From NCBI GenBank assembly GCA_944388245.1, contig CALXIA010000013.1:1-46578 (forward strand): DNA of 46,578 bases. The letters run 5' to 3'. A program made the translations under genes and the position numbers. This document shows, piece after piece, positions 39,850 to 46,578 of the stretch. This stretch comes from an uncultured Gemmiger sp. (GTDB lineage Bacteria > Bacillota > Clostridia > Oscillospirales > Ruminococcaceae). The notes beneath the pieces were generated by a model that was not told where the DNA came from, made no database searches, and was given only the letters and a program-made list of their open reading frames with translations. The stretch's first letter is position 1. Each line of letters opens with the position of its first letter.

Positions 39850-41988
39850 TCAGTCCTTCTTCTGCTTCTTGCGGGCCTCGATGGCGGCCAGAGCGTCCTT
39901 GCGGCTCAGGTCGATGCCCCGCTGGCCGATGTCGGTGACCATGACGATCAGCTCGTCGCCCACCGCGACCACGTCCTCCACACGCTCCACACGCTTGGTG
40001 TCCAGCTTGGAGATGTGGCACAGGCCCTCCTTGCCGGGGGCGATCTCCACAAAGGCGCCGAAGTTCATCAGACGGGTCACGCGGCCCTTGTAGATGGCCC
40101 CGATCTCCGGATCCTCCACGATGGTCTTGATGGTGTGGATGGCCCGGTTGGCGTCGTCGATGTCCACGGCGGAGACGAACACATGGCCGTCCTCCTCCAC
40201 GTCGATCTTGCAGTTGCAGTTGGCGCAGATCTCCTGGATGACCTTGCCGCCCTTGCCGATCACGTCCTTGATCTTGTCCACGGGGATGACCATGGACAGC
40301 ATCTTGGGCGCGTACTTGGACAGCTGCTCACGGGGGGCCGGGATGACCGGCAGCATGATCTCGTCCAGGATGAACAGACGGCCCTTGCGGCACTTCTCGA
40401 AGGCCTCCTCGATGATGTCGTAGGTCAGGCCGTCGATCTTGATGTCCATCTGGATGGCGGTGATGCCCTTGTGGGTGCCGCCCACCTTGAAGTCCATATC
40501 GCCGTGGAAGTCCTCCACACCTTGGATGTCCAGCATGGTCATCCAGCGGTCGCCCTCGGTGATCAGGCCGCAGCTGATGCCGGCCACGGGGGCCTTGATG
40601 GGCACGCCCGCGTCCATCAGCGCCAGGGTGCTGCCGCAGATGGAGGCCTGGCTGGTGGAACCGTTGGAGGACAGCACCTCGCTGACCAGCCGGATGGTGT
40701 AGGGGAACTCCTCCTGAGAGGGGATCATGGGCAGCAGCGCGCGCTCGGCCAGGGCGCCGTGGCCGATCTCACGACGGCCGGGGCTGCGGGGCGCGCGGGC
40801 TTCGCCCACCGAGTAGGGCGGGAAGTTGTAGTGATGGATATACCGCTTGTAGGGCTCGGTGCCCAGATCGTCCATCAGCTGGCTGTCCTTGGTGTTGCCC
40901 AGGGTGCAGACGGTGAGCACCTGGGTCTGGCCGCGGGTGAACATGCCGCTGCCGTGCACCCGGGGCAGCAGGCCCACCTCGGCGGCCAGGGGCCGGATCT
41001 CGTTGATGCCGCGGCCGTCCACACGCTTGCCCTCGTCCAGCAGCCAGCGGCGCACCACGAACTTCTGCATCTTGTACATGATCAGCTCGATGGTGGCGGC
41101 GTCCAGATCGGGGTACTCCTCCTCCAGACGGGCGCGGATGGGGCTCAGTCGGGCGTCCCGCACGTTCTTGTCGTCGGTGTCCATGGCGGCCTTGAAGTCG
41201 TCCAGGTACTTGTCCTTGACGGCATGGTACAGGTTCATGTCCAGATCGGCGCTCTGGAACTCCACCTTGGGCTTGCCGATCTCGGCCACGATGCCGTTGA
41301 TGAAGGCGATGACCTTCTTGATCTCGGTGTGGGCCATCTTGATGGCGTTGAGCATGGTGGTCTCGTCCACCTCGTTGGCGCCGGCCTCGATCATGACGAT
41401 CTTCTGCTCGGTGGCGGCCACCGTCAGCTGCAGATCGCTCTTTTCCCGCTGCTCCAGGGTGGGGTTGACCACCAGTTCGCCGTCCACCAGGCCCATGAAG
41501 ACGCCGCCGATGGGGCCCTTCCAGGGGATCTCACTGATGGACAGGGCGATGGAGGTGCCGATCATGCCGGTGATCTCGGGGCTGCAGTCCTGGTCCACGC
41601 TCATGACGGTCATGGTGACGCAGACGTCGTTGCGCATCTCCTTGGGGAAGAGCGGCCGGATGGGGCGGTCCACCACCCGGCTGGTCAGGATGGCCTTTTC
41701 GCCGGGGCGGCCCTCCCGGCGCAGGAAGCTGCCGGGGATGCGGCCCACCGCGTAGAGCTTTTCCTCAAACTCCACGCTCAGCGGGAAGAAGTCGATGCCC
41801 TCCCGGGGCTTCTCGCTCATGGTCACGTTGCAGAGCACCACGGTCTCACCGTAGCGCACCAGGCAGCTGCCGTTGGACAAACCGCACATCTTGCCGGTCT
41901 CCACCACCAGCGGACGGCCGGCCAGTTCCATCGTAAAGGTCTTGTAGCGGGGGAAGGTTTCATGCCGGGACGCGAATTCCAATGCCAT
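39850..41988 (-). CDS. pnp: Polyribonucleotide nucleotidyltransferase
   Basis: A 712-residue PNPase, which degrades RNA 3' to 5' with phosphate in the cytoplasm. It has two RNase PH-like halves (from MELAGRPLVVETG and from IRPLAAEVGLLPRVHGSG with SNGSTSQASICG), a KH domain (VDKIKDVIGKGGKVIQEI) and an S1 domain (GRVTRLMNFGAFVEIAPGKEG) ending in a lysine-rich tail. The ATG at 41988 follows AGGAGGTAGAACAA; the open frame extends further upstream without a ribosome site. The first 16 residues before the usual MELAGRP start are a modest extension. It follows rpsO, as in most bacteria, but a terminator lies between them. Confidence 0.96.
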   Translation of the reverse strand: MALEFASRHETFPRYKTFTMELAGRPLVVETGKMCGLSNGSCLVRYGETVVLCNVTMSEKPREGIDFFPLSVEFEEKLYAVGRIPGSFLRREGRPGEKAILTSRVVDRPIRPLFPKEMRNDVCVTMTVMSVDQDCSPEITGMIGTSIALSISEIPWKGPIGGVFMGLVDGELVVNPTLEQREKSDLQLTVAATEQKIVMIEAGANEVDETTMLNAIKMAHTEIKKVIAFINGIVAEIGKPKVEFQSADLDMNLYHAVKDKYLDDFKAAMDTDDKNVRDARLSPIRARLEEEYPDLDAATIELIMYKMQKFVVRRWLLDEGKRVDGRGINEIRPLAAEVGLLPRVHGSGMFTRGQTQVLTVCTLGNTKDSQLMDDLGTEPYKRYIHHYNFPPYSVGEARAPRSPGRREIGHGALAERALLPMIPSQEEFPYTIRLVSEVLSSNGSTSQASICGSTLALMDAGVPIKAPVAGISCGLITEGDRWMTMLDIQGVEDFHGDMDFKVGGTHKGITAIQMDIKIDGLTYDIIEEAFEKCRKGRLFILDEIMLPVIPAPREQLSKYAPKMLSMVIPVDKIKDVIGKGGKVIQEICANCNCKIDVEEDGHVFVSAVDIDDANRAIHTIKTIVEDPEIGAIYKGRVTRLMNFGAFVEIAPGKEGLCHISKLDTKRVERVEDVVAVGDELIVMVTDIGQRGIDLSRKDALAAIEARKKQKKD

Positions 41989-42157
41989 TTGTTCTACCTC
42001 CTGCATAGCGGACGGCGGCGCGGGGCGGCCGCCCGGGATTTTGGCGCCCGCAGCGGGCCGGCGCGGCTTTAGCAATAAATCCGACCGTCTTTGGCAGTGG
42101 CAAAAACGGCCCGATTCACTGCTAAAACACACGCGGGCAGACCCTTTGCGGGCTGTG
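41989..42157 (-). promoter_or_regulatory. pnp leader region
   Basis: There is no gene here. TTTAGCA at 42068-42074 and TGCTAAA at 42120-42126 are inverted and 45 bases apart, which could close a long leader hairpin like those by which pnp is autoregulated in other bacteria. No convincing -35/-10 pair was found, although the rpsO terminator implies that pnp needs a start site here. Confidence 0.35.
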
Positions 42158-42201
42158 AAAAAAACAGAGAGGCAGGCGGCCCGGGACGGCCCGCCTGCCT
42201 C
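42158..42201 (-). terminator. rpsO terminator
   Basis: On the minus strand GAGGCAGGCGG pairs with CCGCCTGCCTC (42201-42191 with 42179-42169), followed by TCTG and seven T. It begins 10 bases after the rpsO stop codon. Confidence 0.88.
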
Positions 42202-42211
42202 AAGGCGACGA

Positions 42212-42469
42212 TTACTTGCGCAGACCCAGCTTGGCGATCAGGGCACGGTAGCGCTCGATGTCCTTCTTCTGCAGGTAGGCCAGCAGATTGCGGCGGCGGC
42301 CGACCATCTTCAGCAGGCCGCGGCGGCTGTGGTGGTCATGGGGGTTGGCCTGCAGATGCTCGTTCAGGTGATTGATACGGGCGGTCAGCAGAGCGACCTG
42401 GACCTCCGGAGAGCCGGTGTCGTTCTCATGCACGCAGGAGGACTCGATAATGTTCTTCTTGGTTTCCAT
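42212..42469 (-). CDS. rpsO: 30S ribosomal protein S15
   Basis: The 85-residue small-subunit protein S15, which binds the 16S rRNA central domain. The conserved core is [24 protein letters not shown] (residues about 17-40) followed by [22 protein letters not shown], ending in [10 protein letters not shown]. The ATG at 42469 follows GAGGTAACAACG. An open frame continues 12 codons upstream but has no homology. It has its own promoter 105 bases upstream and its own terminator, so it can be expressed apart from ribF and pnp. The leader may carry an S15 autoregulatory fold. Confidence 0.96.
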   Translation of the reverse strand: METKKNIIESSCVHENDTGSPEVQVALLTARINHLNEHLQANPHDHHSRRGLLKMVGRRRNLLAYLQKKDIERYRALIAKLGLRK

Positions 42470-42601
42470 CGTTGTTACCTCGCTTTTTCTATTTGCCGGC
42501 GGCACAGCGGGGGGAACGAGGGTTCCCTGATGCAGGGCATACTCCCCTTGCCGAGCCGCGGTATCGTTATGTAGTATACCATACCGCCTGCGAGATTACA
42601 A
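42470..42601 (-). promoter_or_regulatory. rpsO promoter and leader
   Basis: On the minus strand, TTGTAA (42601-42596) and an extended -10, TGG-TATACT (42578-42573), have a 17-base spacer. The leader of about 95 bases contains short inverted repeats such as CCCTG...CAGGG. S15 genes of Gram-positive bacteria often carry S15-binding leaders; whether this is one cannot be decided by eye. Confidence 0.7.
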
Positions 42602-42618
42602 GCGGTTTTCCCGGATTT

Positions 42619-43587
42619 TCACACACCTGTGCCGGGCTGCGCCGCGGCGTATCCCGCCCCGCCGGGGGCGAAATAGGCGGTGGCTTTGGCGGCGGCGTCC
42701 TGCACGCAGGCCCGCAGCTCATCCACCGAGGCAAACTTGCGGCTGGGGGCCAGATATTCATAGAATTCCAGCACCGGCTGCGCGCCGTACAGGTTGCCGG
42801 CAAAGCCCGGGATAAAGGTCTCGCAGGTGGGGTTTTTGCCGGTCAGGTTCACGGTGGGCCGGGTGCCCAGGCCGGTGGCGCCGGGATACCACACGCCGTC
42901 CACCTGCACCCGGGTGATATAGATGCCGTACCGGGGCTGGATGAAGCCCTCGGGAAAGACCTGGTTGATGGTGGGAAAGCCCAGCGTGTGGCCCAGCCCC
43001 TGGCCGTGCTTCACCGGAAAGTCGATCCGGTACGGCCGGCCCAGCATGGCGTTGGCGGCGGCCACGTCGCCGGCCTCCAGCGCGGCCCGGATGCGGGTGG
43101 AACTGACGTTCTGCCCCTGCCAGAGGGCCATCGTCACCTGCACCACCCGGATGCCCCGCGCCGCGCAGAGGGTGCGCAGGGTGTCCACGTTGCCGGCGGC
43201 CTTCTTGCCGAAGGTGAAGTTATCGCCGCAGAACACCGCCTTCGCGCGGAAGGCGCCGACCAGGATCTGGTCCACGAACTCCTCCGGGGACTGGTCCCGC
43301 ACCGCCTCAAAGGGGGGCTCCAGATAGACCTGAACGCCTAGCTGTTCCATGACCCGGCGCTTGTCGCCCTCGGTCTCCAGCCGGCCGCCCTTGAGCCGGT
43401 GGGACAGCGGCAGTCGGAAGGTGAACACCCCGGCGGCCAGGCCCTCGGCCCGGGCACACTCCACCGCGGCCCGAATGACCGACTGGTGCCCGATATGAAT
43501 CCCATCAAAAAATCCCAGGGCTACCGCGCTTCCCTGCGCGCAGCCCAGGTCCTGCCATGTATCGCAGATCTGCAAGGAACGGTTCAT
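42619..43587 (-). CDS. ribF: Bifunctional riboflavin kinase/FAD synthetase
   Basis: A 322-residue enzyme that makes FMN from riboflavin and then FAD. The N-terminal nucleotidyltransferase domain has GFFDGIHIGH (residues 25-34) and VSSTRIR near 162. The C-terminal riboflavin kinase domain has LGFPTIN and later TCETFIPGF, in place of the usual E-h-L-F pattern. The last 15 residues (GGAGYAAAQPGTGV) are a short extra tail. It overlaps truB by four bases. The order truB-ribF-rpsO is the common Firmicutes arrangement. Confidence 0.95.
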   Translation of the reverse strand: MNRSLQICDTWQDLGCAQGSAVALGFFDGIHIGHQSVIRAAVECARAEGLAAGVFTFRLPLSHRLKGGRLETEGDKRRVMEQLGVQVYLEPPFEAVRDQSPEEFVDQILVGAFRAKAVFCGDNFTFGKKAAGNVDTLRTLCAARGIRVVQVTMALWQGQNVSSTRIRAALEAGDVAAANAMLGRPYRIDFPVKHGQGLGHTLGFPTINQVFPEGFIQPRYGIYITRVQVDGVWYPGATGLGTRPTVNLTGKNPTCETFIPGFAGNLYGAQPVLEFYEYLAPSRKFASVDELRACVQDAAAKATAYFAPGGAGYAAAQPGTGV

Positions 43588-44468
43588 CCCCTCTCAATAA
43601 ACAGTTTTTCCGCCCGGAGCGCGCCGTCCGCGTCCACCCGGCCCACTCCGAGGAAGGCTTCGTCCGGCCCGTATACCCGGTAGCGCCCGGTCTCGCGACC
43701 GCAGCGCCAGGTGGGCGCGCCGTTGGCCAGGCGGGCAACCGTTGCCGCATCGGCGGTGAGGGCGGGCAGAGAAGCGAACACCGTGTCCAGCCCGATCAGC
43801 AGGCCGGGCAGATCCTCCCCCGCTGCCAGGATCGCCTCCAGCGTGTGGCTGTCGGCCAGGGTGTAGGCCCCGGCCCGGGTGCGGCGCAGCGCGGCCATGG
43901 TGGCCACGGTGCCCAGCGCCGCGCCGATCTCCTCCAGCAGCACCCGCACATAGGTGCCCTTGCCGCAGAAGACGCGCAGCCGGTACTCGTTCTCGCCGCA
44001 CCGGCCCAGATAGGCCAGCTCATGGATGACCACCGGCCGGGGGGTGCGCGCCACCTCTTTGCCCTGGCGGGCGGCCTTGTAGAGGGGCACGCCCCCCACC
44101 TTGACCGCCGAGTACATGGGCGGCAGCTGCATCTGCGGCCCCACAAAACGGGGCAGCACAGCCTGCAATTCTGTCTCCCCCGCCGTGACGGGGGCGGTCT
44201 CCACCACCGTGCCGGTCACATCGCCGGTATCGGTGCGCACGCCCAGGCGGATGACCGCCTCGTATTCCTTGTTGTGGTCGGTCTGCAGGTCCACCGCCTT
44301 GCGGGCGGGGCCCACAAAGACCGGCAGCACCCCGGTGGCCATCGGGTCCAGGGTGCCGGAATGGCCCAGCTTGCGGGTGTGGAGCACCCCGCGCAGCTTG
44401 GCCAGCACGTCGAAGCTGGTCCAGCCGGCGGGTTTATCCACCACCAGCACCCCGTTCAGCGAACCCAT
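43584..44468 (-). CDS. truB: tRNA pseudouridine(55) synthase
   Basis: A 294-residue enzyme that converts U55 of tRNAs to pseudouridine. The catalytic motif HSGTLDPMATG holds Asp41, and the opening GVLVVDKPAGWTSFDVL is typical. PPMYSAVKVGGVPLYKAARQG follows, and a PUA-like end is short (GRYRVYGPDEAFLGVGRV). The start overlaps the end of nrnA by 13 bases, and the stop overlaps ribF by four, so the three are translated in close coupling. Confidence 0.96.
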   Translation of the reverse strand: MGSLNGVLVVDKPAGWTSFDVLAKLRGVLHTRKLGHSGTLDPMATGVLPVFVGPARKAVDLQTDHNKEYEAVIRLGVRTDTGDVTGTVVETAPVTAGETELQAVLPRFVGPQMQLPPMYSAVKVGGVPLYKAARQGKEVARTPRPVVIHELAYLGRCGENEYRLRVFCGKGTYVRVLLEEIGAALGTVATMAALRRTRAGAYTLADSHTLEAILAAGEDLPGLLIGLDTVFASLPALTADAATVARLANGAPTWRCGRETGRYRVYGPDEAFLGVGRVDADGALRAEKLFIERG

Positions 44469-45451
44469 TCGTCCCCCTGTTCGGCGGCGGCTATGCGGCG
44501 GAATTCCTTCTCCACCTCATCCAGCACCGCCTGCTTGGCGTTTTCCAGGTTGCCCTCCAGCTCGCAGCCGGCGGCCTGGTTGTGGCCGCCGCCGCCCAGG
44601 CGGCGGGCGATGGCGCAGGCGTCCACCCCTTTTACGGTGCGCACGCTGATCTTGCAGCTGCCGGTGGGCTGCTGGCGCATGGTAACGCCCACCTGCACCC
44701 CCTCGATCATGCGGGGCAGGCTAGTGAGGCCCTCCAGTTCGCCGGGGGTGACCCCGCTGCCGGCGATCTGCTCCTTGGTCAGGCAGATCACGGCGCAGCG
44801 GCCGTCAAAGAAATATTCCAGCCCGGCCAGCGCCATCCGCTCGATCTCCATGAGCGCCCGGGACTTGTTTTCAAACAGCAGCGGGTTGAGCTCCTCCACG
44901 CGGGCGCCCAGTTCCATGAGCCGGGCGGCGGTGCGGTGGGTGCGGGCGGTGGTGTTGGCGAACTTGAAGCAGCCGGTATCGGTGGACAGCCCGGTATACA
45001 GGCAATCCGCGATCAGCGGGGTGATCTCGGCCCCCAGCAGCGGGATCAGGTCGGCCATGATCTCGGAGGTGGCGGCGGCCGATTCGTCCAGCAGGGTCTC
45101 CCCCGCGTAGCCGGCGTTGGAGCCGTGATGATCGATGCACAGATCCACCCGCTCGCTCCAGGGCCGGGCCCCGTCCCCGAACAGCTGGATGCTGGCCACA
45201 TCGATGGCCGCCACGCAGCCGGGGGTGAACTGGTCCGGCGTGTAGAGCGGGATCTGCATATAGCTGTACATGGCCGGGATGGGATCGGCGCAGAACACCG
45301 CCGCCTGCTTGCCCAGCCCGCGCAGCGCGTGGCAGAGGGCCGCGGCGCTGCCGGTTGTATCCCCGTCGGGATTTTTATGGCACAGAAGCAGGATGTCCTC
45401 CGCGTTCAGAAGGCGGCTGACCATCTCTTCCGGCTGTAAACGATCCGTCAT
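44456..45451 (-). CDS. nrnA: DHH-family bifunctional oligoribonuclease/PAP phosphatase
   Basis: A 331-residue phosphoesterase that degrades short RNAs and removes the 3' phosphate of pAp. Metal ligands are visible in LLCHKNPDGDTTGS (His25, Asp29, Asp31), AIDVAS (Asp84) and CIDHHGSN (Asp107-His108-His109). The DHHA1 domain ends in RRLGGGGHNQAAGCEL. It lies between rbfA and truB, its usual place in Firmicutes. GAAAGGAGGG precedes the ATG. Confidence 0.94.
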   Translation of the reverse strand: MTDRLQPEEMVSRLLNAEDILLLCHKNPDGDTTGSAAALCHALRGLGKQAAVFCADPIPAMYSYMQIPLYTPDQFTPGCVAAIDVASIQLFGDGARPWSERVDLCIDHHGSNAGYAGETLLDESAAATSEIMADLIPLLGAEITPLIADCLYTGLSTDTGCFKFANTTARTHRTAARLMELGARVEELNPLLFENKSRALMEIERMALAGLEYFFDGRCAVICLTKEQIAGSGVTPGELEGLTSLPRMIEGVQVGVTMRQQPTGSCKISVRTVKGVDACAIARRLGGGGHNQAAGCELEGNLENAKQAVLDEVEKEFRRIAAAEQGDEWVR

Positions 45452-45469
45452 GGATACCCTCCTTTCGGC

Positions 45470-45841
45470 TTACTCGCCCTGGGCCGGGTCATCCTTTTCC
45501 AGGCCGGCCAGCAGCTCGTTGATGTGAGCCGCGTAGGCGGCGCCGTTGTCGGCGCAGAAAACAAAGCGCGGAGCTTTGCGGATGTGCATGCGGCGGGAGA
45601 CCTCGGTGCGCACATGGCCGCTGGCCTTGTTCAGCGCCTTGACCGCCTCGGCGGTGGCCTGATCGGTGGCCCCCATCACGCTGATGTGCACCCGGGCCTG
45701 GTCCAGATCCGGGGTCACATCCAGCCGGGTGACGGTGAGCAGGCCCGCGCCGGTAAGCCGCGGGTCCTTCATCTGGCCGATGATGCCGATGACCTCCCGC
45801 TTCATATCCTGGGCCAGACGGCCCTGGTTTTTACTGGGCAT
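45470..45841 (-). CDS. rbfA: 30S ribosome-binding factor A
   Basis: The 123-residue assembly factor for the small ribosomal subunit, with a single KH-like domain. Recognisable parts are RLAQDMKREVIGIIGQMKDPRL, LLTVTRLDVTPDLDQARVHISV and VRTEVSRRMHIRKAPRFVFCADN. It starts 14 bases after the infB stop with GAGAGGAGGG before the ATG, and nrnA follows after 18 bases. Confidence 0.95.
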   Translation of the reverse strand: MPSKNQGRLAQDMKREVIGIIGQMKDPRLTGAGLLTVTRLDVTPDLDQARVHISVMGATDQATAEAVKALNKASGHVRTEVSRRMHIRKAPRFVFCADNGAAYAAHINELLAGLEKDDPAQGE

Positions 45842-45855
45842 GGTACGCCCTCCTC

Positions 45856-46578
45856 TCAGTCACGATACTCCTCGAGGATGTAGGCCTCGAAGATATCGCC
45901 CTCCTTGATATCGGAGAATTTCTCCAGCGTGACGCCGCACTCGTAGCCCTGGGCCACTTCCTTCACATCGTCCTTGAAGCGGCGCAGGGAGGCGATCTCG
46001 TCCTCGGTGATCACGATGCCGTCCCGGACCACCCGGATCTTGCTGGTGCGGGTGATCTTGCCCTCCAGCACGTAGCTGCCGGCCACCAGGCCCACGCTGC
46101 TGATCTTGTAGACCTGACGCACCTCCAGACGGCCCTGCTCCACCTCGCGGATCTTGGGGGCCAGCATGCCCTTCATGGCGTCGGTCACGTCGTTGATGGC
46201 GTCGTAGATGACACGGTACATCCGCATCTCCACCTCGGCCTGGGCGGCCTCGTCCTTGGCCACGGGGTCGGGCCGGACGTTGAAGCCGATGATGATCGCG
46301 CCGGAGGCGTTGGCCAGCATCACGTCCGACTTGTTGATGGCGCCCACGCCGGTGTGGATGACCTTGACCCGCACCTCGTCGTTGCTGATCTTCTCCAAGC
46401 TCTGCTTGACCGCCTCGGCGCTGCCCTGCACGTCGGCCTTGACGATGATGTCCAGTTCCTTGCGCTCACCCTCCGCGATCTGGCTGAACAGATTGTCCAG
46501 GGTGACCTTCTGGTAGGTGCTGAACTGGCGCTCCTTGGCCTCGGCGGCGCGCTGGTCGGCCAGCTCGCGGGCCAGCTT
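45856..46578 (-). CDS. infB: Translation initiation factor IF-2 (C-terminal 240 residues)
   Basis: The last 240 residues of IF-2; the GTPase domain and N-terminus lie beyond the right window edge. Visible are the end of domain II/III ([38 protein letters not shown]) and the C-terminal domain that binds initiator tRNA ([62 protein letters not shown]). The frame is open to the edge without a stop, as expected. It is the first visible gene of the conserved infB-rbfA-nrnA-truB-ribF run. Confidence 0.96.
   Translation of the reverse strand, partial: KLARELADQRAAEAKERQFSTYQKVTLDNLFSQIAEGERKELDIIVKADVQGSAEAVKQSLEKISNDEVRVKVIHTGVGAINKSDVMLANASGAIIIGFNVRPDPVAKDEAAQAEVEMRMYRVIYDAINDVTDAMKGMLAPKIREVEQGRLEVRQVYKISSVGLVAGSYVLEGKITRTSKIRVVRDGIVITEDEIASLRRFKDDVKEVAQGYECGVTLEKFSDIKEGDIFEAYILEEYRD

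Noticed and set aside
40015-42072. A 685-codon open frame opposite pnp.
   Set aside because: The opposite strand encodes a complete PNPase with all domains; the antisense product has no recognisable domain.
1-46578. CRISPR arrays, tRNA genes, insertion sequences, phage or integration sites.
   Set aside because: Intergenic regions were read on both strands; no regularly spaced repeats, tRNA-like folds with CCA ends, transposase motifs or flanking duplications were seen.

Overview
The window looks like chromosomal DNA of a GC-rich, Gram-positive gut-type anaerobe of the class Clostridia, probably Oscillospiraceae/Ruminococcaceae. The reasons are lipoprotein-type binding proteins, AGGAGG ribosome binding sites, LplB/YtcP-type sugar transporters, YesM/YesN-type regulators, and the housekeeping order infB-rbfA-nrnA-truB-ribF-rpsO-pnp at the right end. 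The taxon is an inference; there is no rRNA to confirm it. No tRNA, rRNA, CRISPR array, insertion sequence or phage gene was seen.

Layout. (1) 1-3926, minus strand: a sugar catabolic operon of Gfo/Idh/MocA oxidoreductase, class II aldolase, FGGY kinase and L-fucose/L-arabinose-isomerase-like protein (cut by the window edge). (2) 4280-13140, plus strand: a CUT1 ABC importer (two permeases and a lipoprotein, no ATPase), a DegT/StrS-type aminotransferase, a NAL/DHDPS-type lyase, an aldo/keto reductase and an Asp-box (sialidase-fold) protein. (3) 13493-19655, plus: a second, paralogous importer set, a PHP-domain phosphoesterase and an MFS carrier. (4) 19748-28169, plus: a SASA-type acetylesterase, an unclassified TIM-barrel hydrolase-like protein, a second Asp-box protein, a split ThrE exporter, an MBL-fold hydrolase and a GH2 enzyme. 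Regions 1-4 read as one large glycan-use locus. Its enzymes have no signal peptides, so short acidic or acetylated oligosaccharides are probably imported whole and dismantled in the cytoplasm.

(5) 28234-29451: a GltD-like flavoprotein. (6) 38158-29516, minus: YesN regulator, YesM kinase and a sugar-binding lipoprotein, followed by mglB-mglA-mglC and a membrane protein with InlB-type repeats. This looks like a three-component sugar sensor placed beside the galactose-type importer it probably controls. (7) 38356-39782, plus: an OmpR-type regulator and a histidine kinase that has lost its phospho-acceptor domain. (8) 46578-39850, minus: infB (partial), rbfA, nrnA, truB, ribF, rpsO, pnp.

The most interesting points are: a promoter module with identical spacing in front of the two paralogous importer operons; the unclassified hydrolase at 21178; the sialidase-fold protein that lacks the expected RIP arginine; the H-box-less kinase; and the InlB-repeat protein coupled to mglC.
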